From JBOIBN01 sp050739575 (GTDB lineage: Bacteria; Pseudomonadota; Gammaproteobacteria; JAKDMP01): a DNA stretch of 25,321 bases. This document shows, in pieces, positions 15,494 through 22,897 of the stretch. The stretch spans positions 1-25,321 of the forward strand of contig JBOIBN010000034.1 in the NCBI GenBank assembly GCA_050739575.1. The letters are read 5' to 3'. The notes beneath the pieces are model-generated. The model worked only from the letters and a program-made list of their open reading frames with translations. It ran no database searches and was not told the origin of the DNA. The first letter of the stretch is position 1; every line of letters starts with the position of its first letter. A program made the translations under genes and the position numbers.

Positions 15494-17749
15494 ATGGCTC
15501 TGTGGAAGGAACTGCGCCGCCGACACGTCTTTCGGATCGCGGTGGCCTACGCCGTTGCCGCCTGGCTGCTGATTCAGCTCGGCGACATCGTGCTGCCCAC
15601 TTTCGGCGCCCCCGGCTGGGTGCTGAAGGTGGTGATCGGGCTGCTCGTCCTGTTTTTCCCGATTGCGCTGATTCTCGCCTGGGCCTTCGAGATCACCCCC
15701 GAGGGCGTACGGCGCACGGAATCGGCCGACTCCGAGGCGGCGCGCCCGGCACAGACCCATCGCCGCGTGGGACAGACGCTCAATATAGTCATCATCGCGG
15801 TGCTCGCGGCCGCGGCCGCGGTGCTCGCGTGGCGACTGACGACACGCCCGACCAAGGTCACGCAACCGGCGGCACTGTCCGCGCCCGCCGCACACTCCGC
15901 GGTGAGCGCTGCCGTCGCTCCGCCGCAGCCGGCAACCGTCATTCCCGCCAAGTCGATTGCGGTGCTGCCGTTCGTGAATCTGAACGTCGATAAGCAGGAC
16001 GCCTATTTCGTGGCCGGCATGCAGGATTTGATCCTGACCAAGCTGGCCGACATCGGTGACCTCAAAGTCATCGCGCGCACTTCGACCGAGAGCTACGGCA
16101 GCCACCCCGAGAACCTGACTACCGTCGGGCGACAGTTGGGCGTGGCGACGCTGCTCGAGGGCAGCGTGCAGAAGGCCGGCAACGAAGTGCTGATCACCGT
16201 GCAGTTGATCGATGCCAAGACCGACGCCCACATCTGGGCGCAGAGTTATCAACGCACGCTCGAGAACGTGTTCGGCGTCGAGGGCGAGGTGGCCGAGCAG
16301 ATCGCCACGGCCCTCAATGCCAAACTCTCGCCCGCGGAAACCCAACGCCTGGCCACTGTGCTCAGCTCCGATCCGGCCGCCAACGATTTGTTCCTGCGCG
16401 CCGAGTATTTCGCCAACCAGGGCGAGATCAACTTCGCCACGGCAGCATGGAAGCAGGCGATCCCCTTGTACCGCCAAGCGATTGCGAAAGTCCCGGACTT
16501 CGCCCTGGCGCGGGCGCGCCTGTCCTATGTCGAGAGTGAGCTCGCCGGGGCAGGCGGCGGCGAGGATGTCCAGCAACTCACTACCGATGCGCGCAGCCAG
16601 GCCGAGCAGGCGCTCGCGCTGGCACCGGACCTGGCCGAAGCGCATCTCGCCATCGGTTTCAGCGACTACATAGGTCGGGGCGATTACGCCGCCGCGCTCA
16701 CCGCCTACGCCGCCGCGCTCAAGGCGCGCCCCAACGATGCCGATGCGCTAGCCGCGCGCGGCTATGTGCTGCGCAGCCAGGGCCGCTTCGGGGCCGCCAT
16801 CGCCGCATTCCAACAGGCGCTCGCACGCGATCCGCGCAACAGCGCTCGGGTCTTCGATCTGGGTTTGACGTACATGCTGGTCAGCCGCTACGCCGAGGCC
16901 GAGGCGACGTTCCTGCACGCGCTGGCCCTCGATCCAGATAACGGCAGGGCCAAGCTCTATTACCCCATCGCCATCCTGTTCGTCAGCGGCGATGTGGTGC
17001 GCGCGATGGCCGCGGCGCAGGGTGACGCTCCACAGTTGCAATGGTGGCGGGTGACCTTGCTGACCTACCAGCGCAAGTACCAGCAGGCGCTCGCCCTGCT
17101 CGCGGGCATCCCCGATACGCCGGACAACTTTCCCATCTATTTTGGCTCCAAGGCGCAGCGGCAGGCTGATCTGTACCGGCTGGCGGGCGACACGACGCGC
17201 GCCAAATCGCTGTACGAGAAGGCCCTGCCGCTCGCCCGCACCCAACTCAAGGCCGAGGCCGGCAGCGACAGCAACGAGAGTTTCGTCTGGAACAATGTCG
17301 CCGACATCGAGCTGGGCCTCGGCCACACAGCAGCGGGCCTGGCCGCGGGCGCCCAATCGCAGGCGTTGAAGACCCGCGCCAACGATCACTTCTACGGCCC
17401 GGCGGTGATGGAGGACAACGCTCAACTCTACGCCGAGGCCGGCCGCCCCGACTTGGCCGTACCGCTGCTCGCCAAGGCGTTGGCCACGCCCGGCATCGGG
17501 ATTAACTACTCGCCCGTGCTGCTGTGGCTCGACCCTGCCTGGGACCCGATCCGCCACGACCCGCGCTTCCAGGCGCTCCTCAAAAAGTACGCGAAATACA
17601 AACCAACCACCGCCGCCTCCAGCGCACCCGCCGCCGCAACGGCGTCCTCCAGCGCGACACCGCACGCGAAAAGCCGGCGAGACGCCGACGCTCCTTCTTT
17701 CGCTTTGTTGTTGGAATTCCGACATTCCACAACTCTTTCCACCAAGTAA
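15494..17749 (+). CDS. Membrane protein with FlgO/TolB-like domain and TPR repeats
   Basis: This 751-residue protein has the architecture often seen fused to adenylate cyclases or winged-helix domains, but carries no catalytic or DNA-binding domain. The N-terminal cassette (ALWKELRRRHVFRIAVAYA, a first helix, then GWVLKVVIGLLVLFFPIALI and AFEITPEGVRR) gives two membrane helices. A third helix lies at about 95-115. A FlgO-like domain follows at about 152-285 (SIAVLPFVNL, QLGVATLLEGSVQKAGN, IWAQSYQRTL). TPR repeats fill about 300-700. ATG 15494 has GGGAG at 15483-15487 and is preferred over ATG 15470. The last 25 or so residues are encoded by repeat-like DNA. The role is unknown; protein-protein scaffolding or sensing is an inference. 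It interrupts pdxA-ksgA. Confidence 0.88.
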   Translation: MALWKELRRRHVFRIAVAYAVAAWLLIQLGDIVLPTFGAPGWVLKVVIGLLVLFFPIALILAWAFEITPEGVRRTESADSEAARPAQTHRRVGQTLNIVIIAVLAAAAAVLAWRLTTRPTKVTQPAALSAPAAHSAVSAAVAPPQPATVIPAKSIAVLPFVNLNVDKQDAYFVAGMQDLILTKLADIGDLKVIARTSTESYGSHPENLTTVGRQLGVATLLEGSVQKAGNEVLITVQLIDAKTDAHIWAQSYQRTLENVFGVEGEVAEQIATALNAKLSPAETQRLATVLSSDPAANDLFLRAEYFANQGEINFATAAWKQAIPLYRQAIAKVPDFALARARLSYVESELAGAGGGEDVQQLTTDARSQAEQALALAPDLAEAHLAIGFSDYIGRGDYAAALTAYAAALKARPNDADALAARGYVLRSQGRFGAAIAAFQQALARDPRNSARVFDLGLTYMLVSRYAEAEATFLHALALDPDNGRAKLYYPIAILFVSGDVVRAMAAAQGDAPQLQWWRVTLLTYQRKYQQALALLAGIPDTPDNFPIYFGSKAQRQADLYRLAGDTTRAKSLYEKALPLARTQLKAEAGSDSNESFVWNNVADIELGLGHTAAGLAAGAQSQALKTRANDHFYGPAVMEDNAQLYAEAGRPDLAVPLLAKALATPGIGINYSPVLLWLDPAWDPIRHDPRFQALLKKYAKYKPTTAASSAPAAATASSSATPHAKSRRDADAPSFALLLEFRHSTTLSTK
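17672..17692. repeat. REP-like hairpin inside the 3' end of the FlgO/TPR gene
   Basis: CGGCG (17675-17679), loop AGA, and CGCCG (17683-17687) form a tight hairpin. AGC (17672-17674) and GCT (17690-17692) extend it across a two-base bulge. The sequence resembles the short GC-rich palindromes usually found between genes. Here it is in frame and codes part of a low-complexity tail, suggesting the ORF once ended earlier and read into repeat DNA. Confidence 0.45.
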
Positions 17750-17765
17750 CCCTAAAATTCAAGGC

Positions 17766-17789
17766 GGCGATCTCCGCGTACTCCGCGTT
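17766..17789 (+). repeat. Middle copy of the GCGATCTCCGCG repeat
   Basis: GCGATCTCCGCG at 17767-17778 is identical to 17846-17857, and the bases that follow (TACTCCGCGTT) resemble those after the second copy. It lies 17 bases after the FlgO/TPR stop. Together with the next copy it forms a degenerate tandem pair on the right side of the inserted gene. Confidence 0.6.
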
Positions 17790-17841
17790 AAACCCAAGGT
17801 CGAAAGAAATCCAAGGCAAAATGAAAGTCGTTTTTAATCCA

Positions 17842-17870
17842 CTCTGCGATCTCCGCGCTCTCTGCGGTGA
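17842..17870 (+). repeat. Right copy of dispersed GCAGAG/CTCTGC repeat
   Basis: The segment CTCTGCGATCTCCGCGCTC, continuing TCTGCGGTGA, is the inverted partner of 15404-15432 (24 of 29 positions after reverse complement). It ends 32 bases before the ksgA start, so the leader of ksgA is largely repeat-derived. The 17750-17902 gap contains this copy, the middle copy and nothing else that I recognise. Confidence 0.7.
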
Positions 17871-17902
17871 GATTTCTTGAATCCCGAGCCGTCCGCTGCG
17901 AC

Positions 17903-18691
17903 ATGCATGCTAACAAGCGACTAGGTCAGCACTTTCTCCACGACCCGGCGGTGATCGCGCGCATCGTCGCGGCGATCGCGCCGCAACCCGGCGAGCACAT
18001 TGTCGAGATCGGGCCGGGCCGCGGCGCACTTACGCGTCCGCTTGCGGCAAGCGGTGCGCGTCTGACCGTCGTCGAACTGGATCGCGCACTGGCCGCAGCA
18101 CTCACCGCCGATCCGCTTCTCCACGGCGTCGAAGTCATGCGCGGCGACGCGCTCAAAGTGGACTATGCAGCAATCGCTTCCGGCGAACGGCTGCGCATCG
18201 TCGGCAACCTGCCCTACAACATCTCCTCGCCGTTACTGTTTCGTTTTCTCGACGCATCCGCGCATCTGCGCGACCTCACGCTAATGCTGCAACGCGAGGT
18301 CGTCGAGCGCATGATCGCCGCGCCCGACACTCGCGCATACGGGCGACTTACCGTCATGCTGGCCGCGCGCTGCAGGGTGGAAAAACTCTTTATTGTCGGC
18401 GCCGGTGCCTTTACCCCGCCACCGAAGGTCGAATCGGCAGTTGTGCGCCTCGTGCCACACGCCGAAGCACCGTTCGATCCCGGCGACTGGACGCTGTTCG
18501 AACGCCTCGTGCGTGCGGGCTTCACGGCGCGGCGCAAGACGCTACGAAACGCCCTCGCGTCGCTCGCCGATGCGGCTGCCATCGAGGCCGCCGGTCTCGA
18601 CCCGGGCGTCCGCCCCGGTACCGTTACCGCTGCCGGCTACGCCCGTCTTGCACACTTTCTATGGAACACGCACGCCGCCTCTCCCCGCTAG
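17903..18691 (+). CDS. ksgA: 16S rRNA dimethyladenosine transferase KsgA (RsmA)
   Basis: KsgA dimethylates two adjacent adenosines in the 3'-terminal hairpin of 16S rRNA during small-subunit maturation. The 262-residue protein starts with the classic KRLGQHFLHD. It has the SAM-binding loop VEIGPGRGALTRPL, the acidic VVELDRALAA, and the catalytic N-L-P-Y motif GNLPYNISSPL at about residue 102. The GAFTPPPKVESAVVRL and FTARRKTLRNAL segments complete the C-terminal domain. I chose ATG 17903; the frame extends to a GTG at 17867, but that lies inside the dispersed repeat. No clear Shine-Dalgarno sequence is visible, so initiation may be weak or altered by the upstream insertion. The usual neighbours pdxA and apaG are both displaced. 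Confidence 0.95.
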   Translation: MHANKRLGQHFLHDPAVIARIVAAIAPQPGEHIVEIGPGRGALTRPLAASGARLTVVELDRALAAALTADPLLHGVEVMRGDALKVDYAAIASGERLRIVGNLPYNISSPLLFRFLDASAHLRDLTLMLQREVVERMIAAPDTRAYGRLTVMLAARCRVEKLFIVGAGAFTPPPKVESAVVRLVPHAEAPFDPGDWTLFERLVRAGFTARRKTLRNALASLADAAAIEAAGLDPGVRPGTVTAAGYARLAHFLWNTHAASPR

Positions 18692-18778
18692 CCGCCAGAA
18701 ACCGATACCAGCCGCCTGGGTGTGATTTTTCCACGCTCCTGCGAATCATGGGGTGAACGGCAAAGCAACCGGACAACC

Positions 18779-19300
18779 ATGACGGGGAAACAACACCAAC
18801 GACACTTCGCTGCACTGCTGCACGAGCATCGGAAAATCGTCTTCAAGGTGGCGGCGATCTATGCCCGCGGCACCGAGGACCGTCGTGATCTGGAGCAGGA
18901 AATTTGCGTCCAATTATGGCGCTCGTTCGGCAGTTACGACAAGACACGCGGCAAGTTCTCAACCTGGATGTATCGCGTCGCCCTGAACGTCGCGATCTCG
19001 CAGGCGCGTCGCTGGCACCGGACGGGAGCCGATCGCTTCGAACCTCTGGAAGACCATCATCTGGACACCATCGGCGACGAGCCGATCAACGAACCGGACG
19101 AGCGCCTGCAAGCGCTGTACGCCTTCATCGGCCGGCTCGACGCGCTTAACCGCGCGCTGATCCTGTTGTATCTGGAAGAGCGAAGCTACTCCGAAATCGC
19201 CGAAATTCTAGGCATCAGCGAAACCAACGTCGCGACCAAGATCAATCGCGTCAAACAAACTCTGCGCAACCGAATGACCGCCCACACTACCGGAGCATGA
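18779..19300 (+). CDS. ECF-type RNA polymerase sigma factor
   Basis: This 173-residue sigma-70 family protein has only regions 2 and 4, which marks the extracytoplasmic function group. Region 2 spans about 12-78 (EHRKIVFKVAAIYARG, then DLEQEICVQLWRSFGSYD and FSTWMYRVALNVAISQARR). Region 4 spans about 110-168, with the helix-turn-helix YSEIAEILGISETNVATKINR. It should redirect RNA polymerase to a small set of promoters, but the stimulus is unknown. ATG 18779 removes a non-conserved leader from a possible GTG at 18722 and leaves an 87-bp gap after ksgA. The stop overlaps the start of the next gene (ATGA at 19297-19300), so the two are coupled; that neighbour is a good candidate for its anti-sigma factor. 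Confidence 0.9.
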   Translation: MTGKQHQRHFAALLHEHRKIVFKVAAIYARGTEDRRDLEQEICVQLWRSFGSYDKTRGKFSTWMYRVALNVAISQARRWHRTGADRFEPLEDHHLDTIGDEPINEPDERLQALYAFIGRLDALNRALILLYLEERSYSEIAEILGISETNVATKINRVKQTLRNRMTAHTTGA

Positions 19301-19968
19301 ACATGGAACTCGACGACTTCAAATCCGCCTGGCAGTCGCTGGATCACCGGCTGGGGCAGCAACACGCACTAAACCTGCAACTGTTCCGCGATACCCGCCT
19401 GGACAGGCTGCGCCGCGGACTACGGCCGCTGAAATGGGGCCAGGCCATTCAGATGATGATCGGCGTCGGCGGCACCTTGCTGTTTGCACCGTTCTGGATC
19501 GAGCACCTGCGTGAGCCCGGATTGCTCGTGTCCGGTCTCATCATGCACCTGTACTGCCTCGCACTGATCGTGTTCGGCGCGGTCATGCAGACGCAGATTG
19601 CGCGTATCGATTATTCCGCGCCGGTGCTGAACATCCAGCGTCAACTGCTGCGGTTGCGGCACATTTATGCGGTGTATGGCGCACTGATCCTCGGCCTGCC
19701 GTGGTGGTTTTTGTACATACCGCTGGTCATCGTTCTAGCCAACATGGGCAGCGGTGCCAACCTGTTCCATGCCGCACCGTCTTTCATCTACATCAGCATT
19801 GCCATCGGCATTCTCGGCCTGCTGGCGTCCTGGTGGTTTTATCGCTGGTCGCATCAGCCGAAGCGCGCACGGCTGGCGCGTGCCCTCGACGACAGCGCGG
19901 CCGGCGGCAGCATTCGACGGGCCCAGCAGGCGATCAACGAGATCGCCCGCTTCGAGCAGGAAGAATGA
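19297..19968 (+). CDS. Four-helix membrane protein, putative anti-sigma partner of the ECF factor
   Basis: This 223-residue protein has a soluble N-terminus of about 48 residues (MELDDFKSAWQSLDHRL, then a basic helix). Four predicted membrane helices lie at about 50-68, 76-97, 123-148 and 162-182. A charged C-terminal tail follows (QAINEIARFEQEE). I do not recognise a named domain, and no zinc-binding HxxxCxxC motif of classical anti-sigma factors is present. The four-base overlap with the sigma gene and the cytosolic helix before the membrane part make an anti-sigma role plausible, by inference only. An in-frame ATG at 19303 is an alternative start. The 73-bp convergent gap that follows has no convincing terminator. 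Confidence 0.8.
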   Translation: MNMELDDFKSAWQSLDHRLGQQHALNLQLFRDTRLDRLRRGLRPLKWGQAIQMMIGVGGTLLFAPFWIEHLREPGLLVSGLIMHLYCLALIVFGAVMQTQIARIDYSAPVLNIQRQLLRLRHIYAVYGALILGLPWWFLYIPLVIVLANMGSGANLFHAAPSFIYISIAIGILGLLASWWFYRWSHQPKRARLARALDDSAAGGSIRRAQQAINEIARFEQEE

Positions 19969-20041
19969 ACGCATCGCGGCACCTGTCGGTGAGTCCGATC
20001 CACCTCCCGGTAATGCGGCTTTTGCTTGTCCCGCCGCGTGC

Positions 20042-22201
20042 TCAGGATTTCACACCAGCGGGGACAATCGCAGGATTCTCGCGCACCAGTCCGGCTCGCC
20101 AGTCCGGCCGCGCCGTATCCGCGAGTTCGGCTACGGCATCGCCGACGGCTGCGACCAGGTGTTTCATTCCGGGCGGAGCACCGGAGAGATCGGGCGTCGG
20201 CTCGGAAGCGATTGGGACGGATGCGGGCGTTCCGCCCGTCATGATTTCGGCGGCAGCGTCGAGCCGCGCGGTCCAAGCCTTCCCGAGCGGGGCGAGATCG
20301 GGCACCGGTTCAAGTCCGGCTTCCAGGCGGGCGCCGAGCACGCCGAGATTGCGGACCAACCGGCCCAGTTCGACGTTCAGGCGCGCGTGCCGCTCGCGCT
20401 CCCCCTCCTTACGTCCGGGTTCGGCGAGCATCGTCTGGAACGCCGCCTCCGCGTTGGCCACCGCGAGCTCGGCCTCCCGGCGCGCATCCAGAACCGCTGC
20501 GGACAGCCCGCCGCTGTCGGCCGCGGCCGCGAAAGAAGCGCGCAAGTACTGCGCCCCCGCCTTGAGGGCTTGTGCAAACACGGCGGGCAGGCGGCGGCGT
20601 GCCCAGTCGGGCCAGAGCAGGAGCGCCCCGAATATCGACAGCACGACGCCGCCCAGCGTCTCGCCTACGCGCTCCCATACGAAATTCCAGCTCTGGGTTG
20701 GATCGTACAAGGCGAGCAGGATGATGACGAGCGGCGTCAGGCAGGCAACGGCCAGGCTGTAGCGGATCCGCAGCGTAAGAACCGTGAGGAAAACCAGTAC
20801 GGCAATCGCAAGTTCTCGGCCCGGCGGCCAAGGCACGACGACCAGAACCACACCGGCGATGAGCACGCCGGCAAGCGTGCCGCCCGCCCTTGCCGCTGCG
20901 CGCGCGCGGGTGGCACCGAAATCCGGTTGCATCACGACCAGGACCGTGAGCACGAGCCACATCCCGTGCGGCAGCCGCCAATAGACCTCTATCGCCATCG
21001 CCGCACCCGCGACCGTGCCAAGCCGCAAGGCATGGCGGAACAAGGCTGAACGAAACGACAACTGCGCCCGCAGGCTGCGCAGCAGTTCATGCACCCTCTG
21101 GCCCAGCGCAAGTTCCGGAAGCCAGCGTACGTCCCGCTCACCATGGGCTCGGGACAGAAAGGCGCTCACTTCGGCGGCCTCATTCAGTCGTGCCGCGCCG
21201 GCCCGCAGCGCTTCGAGCGCAACGTCCCGCGCCGCAGCGACCCCGGCATCGGCGATACCGAGCGCCGCAAGCGCTTCTATGCCGTCTTGCAGGTCCTCTG
21301 CGGGAGTCCACGGTCGCGACTCAATCACGGCACGCGTGGCGGCTTCGGTATTGCGCGCCAGTGTGAGGATGGCCGCATCAAGGGCAGCTCGCGCCTCGCG
21401 CTCAGGCATAAGCTTCGCGCGCAGATCGAAGAGGCTCATCGCCAGCACCCCCAGGCGCGAAGGCACATAGAGCAACGCGAAGAGCTGCGCAAGCGTGGGA
21501 TTCGTCGCGGGCGCCATGGCGCGCGTGGTGGCAAGCGAATTGCGCGCCTGCTCTATCGCGGCCCTGACCGCCAACGCCTTTGCGGTCATTTCTTCTGCCC
21601 GCGCCGCGGGAATGGCCGCGAGCAGGCGCGCGGACTCGGCGAGGGCGGATCCCGCGTCGCGCTGGAGCGCAAGGTAGGGACGCAGCCGCCACGCGCCAAG
21701 CACGAGCGCCACCGCCCACAAACAGCCCGCCAGAAACCACCCTGTCTGCCCGAGCGCTGCCATCGGCGGTGCCGCCGTCAACGTGCCCATCAGGTAGGAG
21801 ACGCCTATCACCATACCCAGCGGCAAGCCCATGTTTCCGAGTGCCCGCAGCAGACCGCCGAGAAAGGCGAGCGAAAACATGATGAGCGTCGCCGCCCACC
21901 ACGGGCTTCCGAGCTGGGTTCCGAGCAGGTAGATTTCCGGCAGCAGCGCACAGAGCAGGCTCATGGCGAGCAGACGGTCGCGGTAAGGACCGCCACTGTC
22001 GGAAATGGCCATCTGGAGGGCGCCGATCGCAACGAAGAGACCGGCCATGGGCAGACCGGCGAGCCGAAATACCGTGAGCGGCAGGGCGACGGCAAGCACC
22101 GCCCGCACCGCCAAACCCACCGCGATCTGATTGGGCGCGAATGCGAACCGTGCGCGTAGCCGCCCGATTCCTAGTCTTCGTGTCGCCGCCGATTCAGGCA
22201 T
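20042..22201 (-). CDS. FUSC-family inner-membrane protein (YccS/AaeB-like transporter)
   Basis: This 719-residue protein has two hydrophobic blocks typical of the fusaric acid resistance / aromatic acid exporter superfamily. The N-terminal block covers about residues 25-190 (IAVGLAVRAVLAVALPLTVF and further helices). A long soluble alpha-helical stretch follows at about 190-390. A second block lies at about 395-530 and contains the family segment WRLPHGMWLVLTVLVVMQPD, the GATRARAAARAGGTLAGVLI signature and ERVGETLGGVVLSI. A cytosolic C-terminal domain ends the protein. Substrates of this family include aromatic acids, but the cargo here cannot be told. It is convergent with the sigma/membrane protein pair and divergent from the usp gene. 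No membrane-fusion protein gene is adjacent, which fits YccS-like proteins better than AaeB. Confidence 0.88.
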   Translation of the reverse strand: MPESAATRRLGIGRLRARFAFAPNQIAVGLAVRAVLAVALPLTVFRLAGLPMAGLFVAIGALQMAISDSGGPYRDRLLAMSLLCALLPEIYLLGTQLGSPWWAATLIMFSLAFLGGLLRALGNMGLPLGMVIGVSYLMGTLTAAPPMAALGQTGWFLAGCLWAVALVLGAWRLRPYLALQRDAGSALAESARLLAAIPAARAEEMTAKALAVRAAIEQARNSLATTRAMAPATNPTLAQLFALLYVPSRLGVLAMSLFDLRAKLMPEREARAALDAAILTLARNTEAATRAVIESRPWTPAEDLQDGIEALAALGIADAGVAAARDVALEALRAGAARLNEAAEVSAFLSRAHGERDVRWLPELALGQRVHELLRSLRAQLSFRSALFRHALRLGTVAGAAMAIEVYWRLPHGMWLVLTVLVVMQPDFGATRARAAARAGGTLAGVLIAGVVLVVVPWPPGRELAIAVLVFLTVLTLRIRYSLAVACLTPLVIILLALYDPTQSWNFVWERVGETLGGVVLSIFGALLLWPDWARRRLPAVFAQALKAGAQYLRASFAAAADSGGLSAAVLDARREAELAVANAEAAFQTMLAEPGRKEGERERHARLNVELGRLVRNLGVLGARLEAGLEPVPDLAPLGKAWTARLDAAAEIMTGGTPASVPIASEPTPDLSGAPPGMKHLVAAVGDAVAELADTARPDWRAGLVRENPAIVPAGVKS

Positions 22202-22249
22202 TGCCGATCCTCGTCGCCCGGCGCGAGCTTAACAGGATACGGCGCGCGA

Positions 22250-22255
22250 TTGACA
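22250..22255 (+). promoter_or_regulatory. Possible -35 element in the FUSC/usp divergent gap
   Basis: TTGACA is a perfect -35 hexamer for the plus strand, 64 bases before the usp ATG at 22319. On the minus strand the overlapping bases 22256-22251 read TTGTCA, five of six, and point towards the FUSC gene. Neither direction has a good -10 at normal spacing: CACGAT on the plus strand, and a stretch around TGTTAAGC on the minus. The call is therefore tentative. Confidence 0.3.
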
Positions 22256-22318
22256 AAATCTTCGCCCCACCGCACGATGCATACGCTTGACGTAAACATG
22301 CAGCAACCGGAACACCCC

Positions 22319-22780
22319 ATGGATACCTATTCCCACATCCTCGCCGCCGTTGACCTGACCGCCGACTCCGAGGCGCTGGTACGACGCACGGTCGCGATTG
22401 CAAATCGCTTCGAGGCCCGTCTCAGTCTCGCCCACGTGGTCGAGTACGTACTCGCGGAACCTGCCGGGGAAACGCTTTTGCCGCCGCCGATCTCGCTCGA
22501 ACCCGAACTCGCAAGCGGGGCCGAACGTCAACTCGCCGAACTCGCCGTTCAGGCGGGTGCGACGAACGCCGACCGCCACGTGGCCGTCGGCAGCATTCCG
22601 GCAGAACTTTCCCGTCTTGTTGCGGAACTCAAGGCGGATCTCCTGATTACCGGCGCGCACGAGCGCCACTGGCTTGCACTTTTCACCGGCGGAACAGAGC
22701 GCTCGCTGCTGAAGCACGCCCCCTGCGACGTGCTTGTTATTCGCCTGCGCAAGGATCCCGAAAATCCGGAACCGACCTGA
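22319..22780 (+). CDS. Universal stress protein (UspA family)
   Basis: This 153-residue single Usp domain begins MDTYSHILAAVDLTADSE, the conserved first strand and aspartate. It ends with LITGAHERHWLALFTGGTER and SLLKHAPCDVLVIR. The nucleotide-binding motif of ATP-binding members is G-2x-G-9x-G-S/T; here the second glycine is replaced by glutamate (GAHE), while GGT is kept. It may therefore resemble the non-ATP-binding UspA type. ATG 22319 is chosen for homology to the family N-terminus; ATG 22298 is also in frame, and neither has a strong RBS. The gene is alone on its strand after the divergent FUSC gene, and 117 bp separate it from apaG. Confidence 0.88.
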   Translation: MDTYSHILAAVDLTADSEALVRRTVAIANRFEARLSLAHVVEYVLAEPAGETLLPPPISLEPELASGAERQLAELAVQAGATNADRHVAVGSIPAELSRLVAELKADLLITGAHERHWLALFTGGTERSLLKHAPCDVLVIRLRKDPENPEPT

Positions 22781-22863
22781 ACGTGCTGTGCCGCAAAAGC
22801 CGTGTGCGCGCGGAGGCTCGTCGTGGTCGAAACCGACTTCCCGGGCCGCAAAAGGGGCGCACT

Positions 22864-22871
22864 GGTAAAAT
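22864..22871 (+). promoter_or_regulatory. Probable extended -10 promoter element for apaG
   Basis: The context CTGGTAAAAT contains TAAAAT preceded by TGG, an extended -10 (TGn). It lies 26 bases before the GTG start at 22898, so a transcript beginning about seven bases downstream would carry a short leader. There is no recognisable -35, as is common for extended -10 promoters. It would drive apaG-apaH independently of the usp gene. Confidence 0.5.
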
Positions 22872-22897
22872 CAGCGTCTGGAACAGCGGGTGCGGAC

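Noticed and set aside
16748..17725. Minus-strand open frame opposite the TPR region (325 codons)
   Set aside because: Shadow of the TPR coding sequence; no motifs and no start context.
15404..17870. CRISPR-like repeat array around the FlgO/TPR gene
   Set aside because: The copies are few, degenerate, in opposite orientation and 2 kb apart, with no regular spacers or cas genes.
19754..21049. Plus-strand open frame of 431 codons across the four-helix gene and antisense to the FUSC gene
   Set aside because: Overlaps two well-supported genes; the product is Arg/Gly-rich and featureless, as expected for an antisense shadow.
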